Below, one piece after another: positions 49,901 to 60,329 of a DNA stretch of 64,000 nt. Every line of letters begins with the position of its first letter. Positions within the stretch are counted from its first letter, which is position 1. A program made the translations under genes and the position numbers. The notes beneath the pieces were generated by a model. It saw nothing but the letters and a program-made list of their open reading frames with translations. It ran no database searches and had not been told where the DNA came from. The stretch comes from Prochilodus magdalenae (taxonomy: Eukaryota; Chordata; Actinopteri; Characiformes; Prochilodontidae): positions 310,001-374,000 of the forward strand of contig JAMWET010005007.1 of NCBI GenBank assembly GCA_024036415.1. Direction: 5' to 3'.

Positions 49901-50760
49901 CTGTTACTGTTGCTTTAAGATTGGCTTCTCTTCTGATTGGCTGCCCTCATTCTAAAAGTACATTTCTTATAACTTTATTTCTTTATTTATATTTTCTCCT
50001 GTTGTTGTAACCGTGCAACAAATTTAATTTGTTGTGTGTTTTTGCGAAGTTTCGTTTATCTTTTCTTAGTAAGCATATTTAGATTCTGTAAATGAGTAAT
50101 ACCATGAAGTGGATGGTTTCAGTATACTGTATGTACCACATGGGTTGGGGAGTGAGTGGAACATTTTAAAACTTTAATGATGTTTATACATAACAACAAA
50201 CTGTCATTTAAAAAAGAGGAAAGGGAGAGAAACGTATTCCTGCATCGTCTGGGCACTTGTAAAATGAGTTTGTTTACAATGAGGTACTTGAAAGAAATAT
50301 TACCCTTTCACAGAAAAACCCAGGAGTATCAGTTACCCTTCAGATATGTGCACTATTTGACTAATTAAAGGAATGTCCAGTATGATACTTAAACTGACTT
50401 GGTTTTCGTATAGCCCTGTGTGGCCAGGCCAGGATGATTTCTGTCTTCTGTCAAGTAGTATTGGGACAGACTGCATTGATACCGCACACCCACCAGCACC
50501 CCCCTTGTGACCCCTGAAGATAAGCAGGGTAGATGATGCAAGATTTACTTGTATTCATTTTGGGCTACAACTTGCGAAGAGCTTCATCATTGTTATTTTG
50601 AAATCGCAATCCTACAAAATTGCAAGAGCTGCTGTTTTAATTATAGCCTTTTTAAGTGGTAAATGTTTCAGCTAATAACACAATGCCTGTGAGCTGCCTA
50701 CACATAGACCAACCGGAATCAGCTACACACCCACACAGTGCATATATGACAGAGCTCAAG
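46960..50760. other. unique-looking intron sequence
   Basis: No gene was recognised. The phrase TCTGATTGGCTGCCCT occurs near both 47817 and 49933. The interval 48700-49560 is GC-richer, contains a 10-bp tandem (TGTCGCTATC) near 49169, and lacks known repeats, so it may hold conserved noncoding DNA. Confidence 0.35.
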
Positions 50761-50769
50761 CCTAAAGCC

Positions 50770-51115
50770 AGAGAAGTGGTTGTGTTCTAATGCATAGTGG
50801 AGGAGGGATGATGGTCCATTAGATTCAGTGAGGGGTAAGGTTAATGCTACAGCATACAAACACATTTTAGGCAATTATGTGCTCCAACTTTGTGGCAGCA
50901 GTTTTGTGGACTGTCTTTTTTCTGCTTCTGCGTGACTGTGTACAAAGCGAGGTCTGTAAAACATGGTTTGTAGAGCTTTGTGTGGAGGAGCTCCAGTTAG
51001 CACTCCAAAATCTTGTGGGGCAATTTCTAATAAATGGCCATTGTTTTTTGATTGGGATGTGTAACAAACTTATACAGGTGTGAAAATCTGGTGTCCACAA
51101 ACTTTTGGTCATGGC
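50770..51115 (+). mobile_element. Tc1-like deletion derivative, family C copy 1
   Basis: It retains, in the order of a widespread teleost Tc1-like element, GGTTAATGCTACAGCATACA, CTTTGTGGCAGCAGTTTTG, a TGACTGTGTACAAAGC block, a CTCCAAAATCTTGTGG block and the terminal GTGTCCACAAACTTTTGGTC. Large parts of the transposase between the blocks are missing. Nonfunctional. Confidence 0.8.
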
Positions 51116-51119
51116 ACTC

Positions 51120-52600
51120 TCTTGAAGGGGGGATGTGATGTTGTTAGCTGTGCATTTCTTCCTGTGGGTTAGCAGAGTGTTTGAGCAGTCTGAGCACAGT
51201 GCTCACTTGCTCATTGCTCAAGCTTACTAATTTTCAAAGGAAAATATGCAATCTGGCTCATAATCAGGGTTTCAGTATTTTTACAGGTGAAGAGACAGAG
51301 ACAGTGTCTAATGCTCTGTTCTGTGATATTCAGGGTAGATTTGCTGCAGGGCTGCAGCAGATGTGTTCCTCTTTTCCTGGCCTGCTGTTATCGTGCCATC
51401 TCCAGCAGTTACACCTGAAACGTGAGCTGTAGTCTGAGGTCATGCTCAAAGTGTAGGTATCAGATAATGTTTTTTGAGCTTGGATGATTTCGGTTGATTT
51501 AGCTAGCTGTTATTCGGTCCGTAAGCCATGCTGCATCATCAAGTAGCTTTGGGACATGTCAGCGTAAAATGAATGGACCACCGTATGCAGCTATAACTCA
51601 TGAATGGCTTTGAGATATGGATAAGTCAGGCTGTGTGGAGTTTAGGGCCCACTAAGGGCAGGAACTCGTCATATCTCTCAGGTAAAGGACCAGTTGGACC
51701 CCAGCCTAAATCTGCTCGAGTGAAATATTTACTCACATCTCTTTGCAAGCCTCGCAAGGAACGTCCCCAAACAAAAGCCGGCTAAACAATACAAAAGCAC
51801 GAATCAAAAGGAAACCGGGCCCACGGTGCCCGACAGACGTATGGCAGAAATGTTGGCTGGGGGCCAGCTTGTGAGCTGAAAGATAAAGAGAGAGAGCAAA
51901 AGAAAGTTGCTCCACTGTGGCCCTGCTAGTGTTGTTTCCTGCTGTTTTGATGTTCAGCTTTGGCCTCGGAACGCCTCCTGACACCTCTCCATAGATGGGT
52001 ACCCCACGGGAAGCACTCACGTTCCACAGGAAAAAACATAAATTATGAGCTCTGTAATGTGGAGGCAGAACAATGAGGGGTGTGCACATATCTGTGTGGC
52101 TGTAGTTAAGCTCGGCTGCTGTCTCGTGCTGTCAGCATGCACTTTTCCGAAAATGAAAACATCAGCTTGTCTCAGGGCTCTGAAATGTGCATGGAGGGGT
52201 GAGTTCTAGCGGCTTAACCACTATGTTTGTTTCTTCTTCTTTCTTTTTACTTGTTGACTTGCCTGGAATTTGCAACTTTAATGTGGAGCTGTCATTGTTT
52301 GTCACATTACCTGTTAGCTGAGTGCCTGCTGAGTGTACTACAGAGGCCATGCTGTATGTAGAATCAACATAATGCTGTTTTTGGAATGTCTTTGAACTGG
52401 AGGTGGACAATATGGCAATGTGCTTTTGTTATTGGTAAGAAGCAAACACATTATATACATCAATGGAATTCTGAGCCTGTCAACTTTAGCTTGACAGCGC
52501 TCTACCTTTACACAGCAACATGTGTAGAGTCAGCTAAAGCTTGTATTTTGCTTGAAAATGCATATGTGACAACCTAGGGCCAGAAAAAGTAGCTGTGGGA
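51120..52600. other. no feature recognised between two family C copies
   Basis: The 118-codon minus-strand frame at 51733-52089 has no recognisable motif. Confidence 0.4.
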
Positions 52601-52604
52601 TACT

Positions 52605-52945
52605 GTAAAATGTTGGGGGGATGATGGTCCATAGTTTTAGTGAGGGGTCAGGTTAATGCTACAGGATACAAACCCATTTTAAGCAGTTATATGCTTCCAA
52701 CTTTGTGGCAGCAGTTTCGAAGATGGCCTTATTTCTGTTTCTACACGATTGTCTACAAAGAGAGGTCCATATAACATTTATGACATGGTTCGAGGAGCTT
52801 TGTGTAGAGGAACATTAGTGTGCGATCCAAACTCTTGTGGAAAACCTTACAAGACGATTGGAAGCAGTTATGGAGGCAGTTATACTGGCGAAAGGGGGAA
52901 ATTCCATATTAATGCCCATTGTTTGTGATTGGGATGCGTAACAAA
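52605..52945 (+). mobile_element. Tc1-like deletion derivative, family C copy 2
   Basis: It parallels copy 1 in the same orientation (GGTTAATGCTACAGGATACA, CTTTGTGGCAGCAGTTTCG, AACTCTTGTGG). It keeps more of the 3' coding part (a GGAAGCAGTTATGGAGGCAG block and CCATATTAATGCCCATTG) but lacks the intact terminal repeat. Confidence 0.8.
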
Positions 52946-52949
52946 CACA

Positions 52950-55900
52950 TTATTACTGTTACCAGTGTTCCAGAACTTTTCTTGAGAAAGTGAAAGTGCA
53001 AATATGCATACAACAAAGAGTATTTCCCTAAACGTTACAGCACACAGTGCAAGGTCAGAGGTTTTGTTCTTTTTCACATAGAGCCCTAGTGTCCCAGTCA
53101 ATGTGCTTTCTTGCTCTATTTTATTGAAACAAATTTGTCTCCACCCAGCTGATAAACACGTTTCCAGTGATAATAAAATTTTATTATGATTGCTACACTA
53201 AAGCCTGTGGGAAATTATTGTGATCATGTTGAATTATGCAATCAGCGGTTATGTCATAATCGTGAAAGGCCTACAAATTACATCAGTAAAACTAAGCAAA
53301 TCCATTTTTCATGAAGAGACAAATTTACTTTAATTAGCCCGTTGCAAAATTCAGAAAAAAGCCTTGCCTCCCTTAGTTATTGTTGCTGACACCTTGTAGC
53401 ATCTGTAACACTAATGGACTAAAATATTCATTAGCTCAATAGGAAGAATAAAAACACACAAAGAATCCACCTGAACGTTCCATATATGTTTGAGAACTGA
53501 ATCTGGATGACAAAATGTGAATAAGATAGCAAACAAACAAACGGAAAGATTTAATGATGAAACTAAACCTTTGTACCCGTTGGAGGTTGGGAGGTTGGGA
53601 GAGTGGGAGGTTCCCTGTCTTATAAAGTTTTAGTGACTGGAGCTACCCCTTCAGATGAGCTAACACTGGAGCTTTTCTGTTCTGAGGAGGATGATCAGGA
53701 TAGTGTGTATTAGATATTATATCTTCCTCAGTAACAGCTTTGCATTTTTTTATTTAATTCTCAGTCATTTACTGCCAGCACTGTTCTCTCTGCAGATTTG
53801 TTCAGAGGAGTTTTTCACTTGGCAGAGTAGCATTTAAAGATGCTTATAGTAGCTGGAAGGAGTATCAGTCATTATTTTGAAAATTGTCAGTTATAAAGAA
53901 CCTGTAAATAACAACAAGTGATACACCTCATGTTCAGAAGGCCTTCATAAACTGCACCAGGTGATCTCCAGGATAACTAGATCATATCTAACAATATTCT
54001 GATTTAGGCAGTTATCTGATTATTCAGGTATTCATTTACACTGTATACTCCAGTTTCTTTTTTATCAGAGTAAAACTATAAATCTGAATATGTAATCTGA
54101 TGAAAAGAACTTAACATGTACTCTAATTTCCTTTTTACTAGAAATTTGATTACTGCCTGCCGACTCATGTATACCTGCAGTTTCTTAATACCTGATTACT
54201 TTAATGCACTGACTGCACTTTTCTGCAGTTATCTGATTAGAAAACTGAGAAATTAATTTTTTATAAAATTTGTTTTATATTTTATTTTTGTCACATTGTT
54301 CCCTGTCACTGCACCAAAAGTTATAACAACATATGTTATATGGGATTTTAATGTAAAGAAAAATGGCATATTATCCTGAGTTCAGGTATCGGAATCAGTA
54401 TTTGGGGAGAAACAGCCAGATCATTGTGTTCTGTACAACATCAGCAGGAGGTGAATCTCTTATTATAGTTTGTGAGTAAAGTCCAAAGGGATAGATGCGT
54501 CAGTAGCTGTGGTTATCAGAGTAGACAGCCTGACACTACTCTGGTTTCAGACTAACCTGCTCCACCCACACATATACTCACGGCTGACACACCACGGGGA
54601 CGTTCTGAGTGACGTTCTGAGGACGTACATTATACTCTTGAACGGTGTTCAGTAAAGCAAGGAGAAGCGTGGGGCTTTTTCTAGCCAGCTTGGCAACACA
54701 TTTCTTCACGAATCTGCTCACACCTGATGTGTTTTGCTAAAAGCCCAAAGCCCATGGGATTTCTGTTCCTGTCCTAGATTACGTTGCGCAGAACCTGCTC
54801 ATAAATTGTGCTTTTTAGAGCAAATTGAGAGATGAGAGACGAATACCGCATGTGCTCAGCCACCATCAGACGGTCCAGCAATGGGGTGACTGTCGGACAA
54901 GGCTTCACTGGAGACTTGTCATTATAAAGCTTAGGTTTCAAATGTCCTTAAGTACATCACTGAGCCTGAGCCTTGAGAAGGATTAACTAATGGTTTGTGT
55001 AGTGTAAGTTGTCTGTAAACATGACTGGTAGAGTAACAAATGAATTTTTTATGTTTACTTTCAGAGGTTGGTTTACACCCTGCCATATAACTCCCAGAAC
55101 GCTAAACCCTTTGCTTTCTCTCCTAAAACAGATTAAGCAATGGGGAGACTGAATGTTTGATACATTTGGTGGAATATTACCTCTCTTGTGGGGTTCACTC
55201 TGGGTTCATATCTTTCCTGGCAAGGCTTGCAGCGGATACTTGTGCCTGAAAGCAGTTTAATATGTTTGTGGTTTTAGACAGGCCTGGCATCGGAAAGGCC
55301 TGCAGATGATGCACTGATGGCTTGTGAGAGCTCCTTCTTTTCTTTTCTTCTTCTTCTAATATTAAAATATTGGACGTTACGGACCTCTGGAATTGTGCAT
55401 CAGTATATTGTCGGTGTCATGCCCATTTTAGGACATCTCCTCCCTCTCACTTAGTGGAAAACTCAGTACATTTTATTTTGTGTGTATTTCCACGCCTAAA
55501 GTTTCACTGGTTGCTCTGAATGTTGGGATTGTTTAGCAATCAACATATGAGAAATGCTTCATACACACTATTAACAAGGTAACACCCCTGCAAACTGAAA
55601 AGTCACCATATTAAAGTTTGCTGTTAGTGTCATATACCAAGAAATTGTAGCTACTACAGCCAAAGCAAGTTAACTGCCACACTCAGCAAAGTCGCTGATA
55701 TGTGTGGTGTATTTTGATGAGGTTGCTAGTTCAGTGTCAGCAGTGTAAGCTTTAATTATGTGTGTCACATTATTTGTACTTTGTTAATGCCTCACAATGC
55801 GAAGAATCTAGCAGCATTCGTAAGAAAAGCAAACAGTTTAGAACATTTTTTACTTAGGTGTAACAGCAGCTAAACAGCTTTCCTTAATTTTTCTAGAACA

Positions 55901-55985
55901 GAAAAAAGGAGTTTATCTAAAGACATGCTGTCAGATGAATTGGAGATGCTAAAGGTGTGAGTGTGAACGTGTATATCTGTGTATC
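52950..55985. other. no feature recognised
   Basis: Intron sequence. Small direct repeats of GGTTGGGAG (53580-53615) and GACGTTCTGAG (54599-54625) are the only structure noticed. Confidence 0.4.
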
Positions 55986-55992
55986 TATACTG

Positions 55993-56092
55993 CGATGGAC
56001 TGATAACCTGTCCGGTGTGTTTCCTGCTTTCCGTCCAATGAGCGCTGGGATCGGCTCCAGTACCCACCATGAACACAGATGAACGAATGAAT
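55993..56092 (-). mobile_element. dispersed fish repeat, copy 3 (antisense)
   Basis: GGACTGATAACCTGTCCGGT, TTTCCTGCTTTCCGTCCAAT and GAACGAATGAAT are the complement of the blocks in the copies at 10433 and 35387. Confidence 0.7.
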
Positions 56093-56099
56093 CAACTGC

Positions 56100-57755
56100 A
56101 GAGAACACACATCTGTACATTTTTATACAGAGTTACTGTTTATTTACTTCATTGATTGTATTGGGGGAAAATAAAACATGATCTGTGCAATAGATTTGGC
56201 ATTATTTCATATTTTTGATGTTTTCCAATATGATAATCGGCAATTAAACAGGTATTGTGCAGTAAAGTGAGGAAATTAATTAATTGGACCAGAATTGGAC
56301 CAGAATTGTTCAAAGGTTTTTTGTTTCCAAATAACTGATCATTTCAGCCAATAAAGTTATATATTGGAATAAATTATTTTACTTGAATAATGCCTTATAA
56401 ACTGATACGATTATCACTTATCAACATTAAATCAGTGTGCTTGGTCATTTTAAGGACAATGCATTGTGTCATATCATCAGAATGAGAGAAGTGTTGTTTT
56501 TCTATAGTCTTTGATCGAAGTCTAGTGGACAACCGATTTTGCTGATTGTCAGATTCTAGGCTATTTTTTAAGAATGACTAAAATCCTGGACATTAAAATC
56601 ATGTCCTGCCCAGATTAAATCCCCACCCAGATTTTCTATTTCATTTTCATTTAATGTGTGACATTAAAGTAGTAAATGGCGCTCTGCATTAAGGTTTGCA
56701 CTGACATGTTGTAATGTTATTTATAGGTAACGGTTTTGTTTGGGTGCCTCTATATTTTTATGTAATGTTTTTAAAACCATGACGGTTTTTCATGTTCATG
56801 TTTAGGAGCTCAACCTGTTTTGTTGTAAAGGTGGGGGCTGGGGACTTTCAGCTCTGTAAAGCCTGGCATCAGAGTGTGAAAGCATTACAATTCTCAGAAA
56901 TGAATAATTCTGTTCTCACTAGATTTGTGTTCATTATTGCCAAACAATATATCGATCAGTTCCTAGTGTTTAACCTGCTGCTGAGCTCATTTGTAGCTTT
57001 GTTGTAAAGGCCCTGAGTGCTTTGTCTAACATTCAGGTAATCATTTATTATTAAAGCAAGTCTCAAATGAGAAGTCTCGAGTCTTTCTGGCTTGTTAGGT
57101 TTGCCTCAAACTGACAAGTGTCTAGGTTTCCTCGAGAACTGCTGAAAGGTATCATTCACTGCTCAGTAAGTACTGGTAAGTCCAGTGACCTTGGACAGTA
57201 GAGGTGTAGAGTGACCTCAGCGTTTGTGCATTCCCCAAGTGTCTGACGTTCTCTAACCTACTCCCGAGGGAGTTCATGGCCAAACAAGCTAAACATGGTC
57301 GACCCCAGGGAGCCTGCTGCCACCTAAATAACATGAGCTTATACTTCAGCTGTAATCCCGTTATAACCACTACTTAATGCCACTTCGAAGGAGGGGGAAT
57401 GTTAGCAATGCAGGGGCCTGGAAATGGAGCAAGTACAGAGAGTGTGAATGCCCCTCTTTGGAAACGCTCACACTTATAGGCTTTCAACGTGAGGAGGTGT
57501 GTGCAGAACGGGACACCAGAATGGTCTGATGGAATGGCAGCTGAGAACATGTACCTACTCCCTTTAAAAGGTTTTTAATTGGTTCTTGGCTAGACTGTGA
57601 AGTCCTAGGAAAGAGCTGGAAGTAGTATCAAAGTTTTGTGTGATGCAGAAGTTCCATAAACATTATTAAATATTGACTTGAAATATCATATAGCTTTTTG
57701 ACACCTTTATTTTTCTAAGGTTTGAAAGGTGTTGGATTGCAATGCTATTGTGAAG
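56100..57755. other. no feature recognised
   Basis: Intron sequence without recognisable elements. Confidence 0.4.
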
Positions 57756-57764
57756 GAAGATAAA

Positions 57765-58130
57765 GATTACCAGGAACAATAAATGATAATACATTTGGAC
57801 TGATATGGACATGTCTGTTGAGCCACACAGAAGTAATGTCTCTCAGTGTGGTGTTGGGCCACCGTGTTTTCTAATGCAACATGCCAGACATCTTGGCATT
57901 GAGTTGTAGAGGTTCCTGGTGTCCTGTGATAATCCACCACATGCAGCTTTAGTATTCTCACACAGTTCCTACAGATTTTACAGTAGGGTGAAGTAACATT
58001 AGATCTTCTGGACATGTGACAACAAATTTATCTTGACGATGACCACTGCGCCTCTTCACACAGATTTGCTGGTCATCTCTACCAAGAAGCGGGTTTGTGT
58101 AGGTCTCCCAGATCCTTCATGTTGCTGATG
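57765..58130 (-). pseudogene. Tc1-like transposase remnant, family A copy 5
   Basis: The outer end shares ACCAGGAACAATAAATGATA with 23737. The minus-strand 82-codon frame (57767-58015) matches the copy at 12418-12702 at LKLHVVDYHRTP versus FKLHGMHYHRTP and at HTERHYFC in both. Frame intact only in part; no complete catalytic core. Confidence 0.75.
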
Positions 58131-58526
58131 TGTGCCTTCTTCTATCTGCTTTCGTCAACAGCATGCAGTGGTATTATCCACACATCTAGCATGGCACACA
58201 GTACGTTGATAAGACCATTGCGCTTCCCGGAGCCCTATAATGCGATCCCTCTCGAACTCTTCCAACTGTTCAAATTGCTTTCAAACTCTTCTCTAAAGCA
58301 TACTCTGTTTGCAATGGATGCTACCACCACAGCAGCACAAGTCAGAATGGAAAGCACATGAACCAGACAACCTTATATAGTCAGTCATGTAGAGCAATAA
58401 GGTTACAGTCCTGCTTACGTCACATGCGCAGCTGAACATGAAACTTGACTCATTTGCATGTCTCATGATGTCAAACCTAAGTTTCATCCCTGTTGTTCCT
58501 TCCAGACTTTTTTTGATGCTGAGTGT

Positions 58527-58548
58527 GTATATATATATATATATATAT
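58527..58548 (+). repeat. (TA)n microsatellite
   Basis: About eleven TA units followed by a T run. Confidence 0.9.
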
Positions 58549-59230
58549 TTTTTTGTTATGGCACAAGTATTGGCTTGCGTTATGGTACCATTATCAAGCT
58601 GTCAGATAATATTGTATTTATTTGGTTGAATTTCCCTCTTATATTACTCACAGATGTATTCATTGTAATCAGTTGATTTTCAGCAAGGATTAGGATTAGT
58701 TCTAGAATTAGAGAAAGAGGGTTAGGCTTGGCTTTGTGTTTAGGGTAGGGAATGCCTCACATTTAGGACTGCTTCTCCTAGAGATTTCTAAAAAAGTTAA
58801 ATTGTGATTTCTAATGCTGACCTAATTAATGAATCAGTTAATCAGTAAAAGAATGAGTGCAGACTGCTCGTAGTATGTCAGTAACTCAGTACTTACTCTC
58901 CTACACAGTGTTCAACAAATTCCATATTAGGATTATTCAGCTGTGAAGCATAGCAGAGCATTTGTGATGAATATGTATAATTCAGTCATCCAAATGAGAT
59001 GGAAATGCTGCTTATCTCTTTAGCACACAGTGTTTATTGTGCTAAGTTATTGCTGAAAATCAAACACACAACACACTGTTAGCTGTTTATCTTTTTCCTA
59101 CAATGGCTATGGTTTCCGCACGTATGACACGTGCTGGTGCCAAAGATGAGGTCACCGTTACACACCTTACAGGAAATCTTCTTTGTAGATGGTGCTGAGT
59201 GTTCTCATATACCCATGTTTTCCATACCTA

Positions 59231-59475
59231 AGGTGACACACAGTGGGCTGCAAAAGTCTGGTGTAGAAAATCTGGGATTGTTTTAAAAACCTAATTTAAT
59301 TCAAATTTAAATCACAATGTTCACAATGTATACACCAACTGCTGTGTTCAAATGACGCATAAAGTTAAAATCAATGGAAGGTGAGAGACATGTTTTAGTT
59401 GGACTATGATGAAATATTGTAATAATGCAAAAGTTATTTTGCATTTTTACTGGTGGTCTTACACTACGGGACCCC
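59231..59475. mobile_element. MITE-like element
   Basis: It starts CAGTGGGCTGCAAAAGTCTG and has an A/T-rich interior with AATTTAATTCAAATTTAAAT. Near its other end it carries ACTGGTGGTCTTACACTACG, a degraded inverted counterpart. The layout fits a short Tc1-associated non-autonomous element common in fish. Confidence 0.6.
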
Positions 59476-59689
59476 ACTGGGATTTAATAATGGTAAAAAT
59501 TGCCATTTATCCCATTAGATTAGTTTGGGGTTTGATGTAATAGAATCTGTTGCAATAACTTTAAAGTATTTAAAGTTACACTTTGTGACCATCTACACCG
59601 CCAGAGTGTGGAATCTCAGACTAAAGCTGCCTGGTTCTACTCATTTGTTATTCTAAATGTTTCAATTAGTTAAATCTCTTCTAAATACT

Positions 59690-59853
59690 TCACTGTTTTA
59701 ACTCTTCCTTCTTTCACAGGATATGTCACCGAGCAGTGTCCTTCTTCAGCCCAGTCTTTTGGGTTGTTTAATATATTGCCTGTTTAATGCGCTCATGTTC
59801 CATGACTGTAAAGCACCCTTGAGTACAGCAAAGCTGCTATATAAATAAAACTG
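59690..59853 (+). mobile_element. LINE-like 3' tail
   Basis: GACTGTAAAGCACCCTTGAG, then GCTATATAAATAAAACTGA, follows the pattern of fish L2/Rex-type LINE 3' ends (a GTAAAGCGC-TTTGAG-like phrase, then CTATATAAATAAA). No reverse transcriptase part is present. Confidence 0.55.
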
Positions 59854-60217
59854 ACCATGCACTGACAACGCTTCCCAGTCAAAACAGCCTTAACCGGTAC
59901 TCAAGGGAGTATCACTTATGGTGCTACAGAAATAAATGTTTATGAAGTGGAAATCTTGCATGTCCACTTCTCTTGCTGTACTGCTTTGTGGTGGTTCTCT
60001 CCCCTGGGATTATGTTTGACTGCGTGCTACTTTCAGTTGTACAGATATTTGTATCCTCCCTGTTTGTCACTGTTAAAGAATATGTACCTAGAAGCTCTAC
60101 AGTGTCCGTTCCCAAGGCCCTCTTCTTTCTACGCTGTCAGAACAGTAACTAATTTTAAGTTGATCATCCTGCCTGCTGCTGTCTGAGCTCTCTTTTTTCT
60201 CTCTCTTTTTTCTGCAG

Positions 60218-60329
60218 AACCAATTCCCGCATGTCCAAGCCACCACCAGAGCCAGGGCCTCCCAGCATGGTCAGCGAGAACTCCACAGCTGTAACCTCAA
60301 CTACTGTGGACACCACCTCAGGAGTAAAG
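60218..60329 (+). CDS. plekha7: plekha7 internal exon: linker between WW2 and PH domain
   Basis: A long pyrimidine tract and TGCAG acceptor (AG at 60216-60217) precede the exon, and a GTCAGA donor follows at 60330. Joined to the 46876 exon (CA plus A gives Gln), it continues TNSRMSKPPPEPGPPSMVSE, then NSTAVTSTTVDTTSGVK, ending in phase 0. Mammalian PLEKHA7 has at this place a stretch with MSK, then a polar segment, then PSSMVSETSTAGT, so the order and anchor residues agree. The segment is a low-complexity Ser/Thr/Pro linker ahead of the PH domain that binds phosphoinositides. A Met (60231) and another (60267) inside the exon could serve as starts if a transcript began with noncoding exons, giving a WW-less protein. 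No following exon (the KVHSFGKR-type segment before the PH domain) is seen before the window ends. Zebrafish plekha7 (hadp1) has been linked to heart function, which suggests a possible role here but is not visible in the sequence. Confidence 0.93.

Larger units (their letters stand above)
46960..60217 (+). other. plekha7 intron, about 13.3 kb
   Basis: It is bounded by the GTGAGT donor of the WW2 exon and the CT-rich acceptor of the linker exon. It is a phase 2 intron, as required by the translated junction Gln. It holds two Tc1-like deletion derivatives, one antisense Tc1-like fragment, a LINE-like tail and a palindromic-ended MITE, all listed separately. Confidence 0.85.

Noticed and set aside
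51733..52089. 118-codon minus-strand frame
   Set aside because: No domain or repeat identity and no supporting signals; compatible with chance in a GC-richer patch.
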